A stretch of 64,000 nt of DNA, from positions 186,001-250,000 of the forward strand of contig NZ_CABPTO010000002.1 of the NCBI RefSeq assembly GCF_902460355.1, in the 5' to 3' direction. A model generated the notes under the pieces. That model ran no database searches, was not told the origin of the DNA, and worked only from the letters and a program-made list of their open reading frames with translations. Both the position numbers and the translations under genes were made by a program. This stretch comes from Streptococcus sp. Marseille-P6264. GTDB taxonomy: Bacteria > Bacillota > Bacilli > Lactobacillales > Streptococcaceae. This document shows positions 63,287 to 64,000 of the stretch, one piece after another. Numbering within the stretch: position 1 is the stretch's first letter; each line of letters begins with the position of its first letter.

Positions 63287-64000
63287 ATGCGTGCAGTATT
63301 TGGAATTGATGTCAGTAAAACAAGTTCTGAGGTGGCCATTTTAGTCAACGGTGAGAAGGTTCATGGCTACACCATACTCAATGATGCTATTGGATTCAAT
63401 CGCCTGTTGGGCGACTTGAAAACTGTTCATAACCCTGAGATTATATTTGAGGCTACAGGTGTCTATTCTCGACGTCTTCAAGCCTTTCTTGAGGAATATA
63501 GTTACGCTTACACACGGCTAAATCCACTGGAAGCTAAGAAGCAATTGGATAGTCTGCGAGTTCGTAAAACAGATAAAATTGACGCTGAAAAGCTGGCTAA
63601 ATCTTAGCTTGTGCACAATCGTAAACCAACTTACGTGCAGGAAGAAGTTTATCAACACCTGCGTGATTTAAGCCGTTTCTATCAAAATATGACAGAAGAT
63701 CTTGTTCGAACTAAAAACCGTCTGCACAAGGTCCTACAAGTCACATTTCCTGAATTGGAAAATCTATTATCCACACCTACTGGAGAGCAATATTGAAACT
63801 TAGTGATGGCTTTTCCATGCAAAGAGTTTGTATTAAGCCTATCTCAAAGTAACTTGTGTGAGATTATCCGTCAATCTACCTCCAAACGCATCTCTGAAAA
63901 GCGTATTGCTTACCTGACTGATAAACTTATAAAACTCGCTAAACAATCTTTTTGTGCGGTCAAGAAAACCTCTCCAATGCTTGAAGAGGTTCGTTACTAT
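63287..64000 (+). pseudogene. IS110-family transposase with two in-frame stops, cut by window end
   Basis: The ATG at 63287 follows AAGAGGT and starts MRAVFGIDVSKTSSEVAILV, the DEDD RuvC-like domain of IS110 (Asp8, Glu near IFEATGVYS, KTDKIDAEKLAKS). The same frame is interrupted by TAG at 63605 and TGA at 63794 but otherwise stays open and family-like to base 64000 (LRDLSRFYQNMTEDLVRTKN). The serine-containing C-terminal domain lies beyond the window. Confidence 0.82.

Overview
The window looks like the chromosome of an oral viridans Streptococcus (sanguinis/gordonii/mitis type). The evidence is the streptococcal order of the fatty-acid synthesis locus (fabM-fabT-fabH-acpP-fabK-fabD-fabG-fabF-accB-fabZ-accC-accD-accA), FabT-type operators, AGGAGG-rich ribosome sites and extended -10 promoters. 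No tRNA, rRNA or CRISPR array was seen.

Region 1 (1-29.3 kb) is core genome: the end of gatB, a small paralogue pair (one frameshifted), a DMT exporter, an aspartate kinase, the complete type II fatty-acid operon, a decayed second copy of the accA 3' end, a TetR-controlled ABC transporter, NUDIX/truA/vitamin-kinase/ECF genes, trigger factor, an Rgg regulator beside a small exported protein, rlmB, degV and rplM-rpsI with an L13-type leader. Four copies of a ~180-bp element with terminal inverted repeats sit between these genes.

Region 2 (29.25-56.67 kb) is a Tn916/ICESt3-superfamily integrative and conjugative element inserted in the 3' end of rpsI. Integrase, excisionase and a leftward conjugation module (CHAP hydrolase, VirB6-like, VirB4, TcpE, TcpC, MobT relaxase, oriT, TcpA, two DUF961 proteins) face a rightward control and cargo module. 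The latter holds an XRE repressor, two ImmA-type proteases, an FRG-domain protein, an S24 repressor, a Y-family polymerase with YolD, and a two-gene restriction-modification system that looks BcgI-like. Two lipoprotein paralogues and orphan genes close the element.

Region 3 (56.67-62.52 kb) is a second, shorter element stacked on the first. It is bounded by two further copies of the rpsI 3' end, each re-encoding the same S9 C-terminus with different silent changes, and it keeps only the last codons of its own integrase. Its contents are all conflict genes: PezAT, an ABC-three-component (ABC-3C) system preceded by a small membrane protein that shares an Asn/Gln motif with the ABC-3C C-terminal-domain protein, and an AbiF-type HEPN protein with a short promoter-driven RNA just upstream. 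This defence cassette is the most interesting part of the window.

Region 4 (62.57-64 kb) is insertion-sequence debris: a truncated IS256-family transposase with its terminal repeat, a palindrome also found at 23.8 kb, and an IS110-family transposase broken by two in-frame stops, preceded by a long structured leader that may have encoded a bridge RNA.
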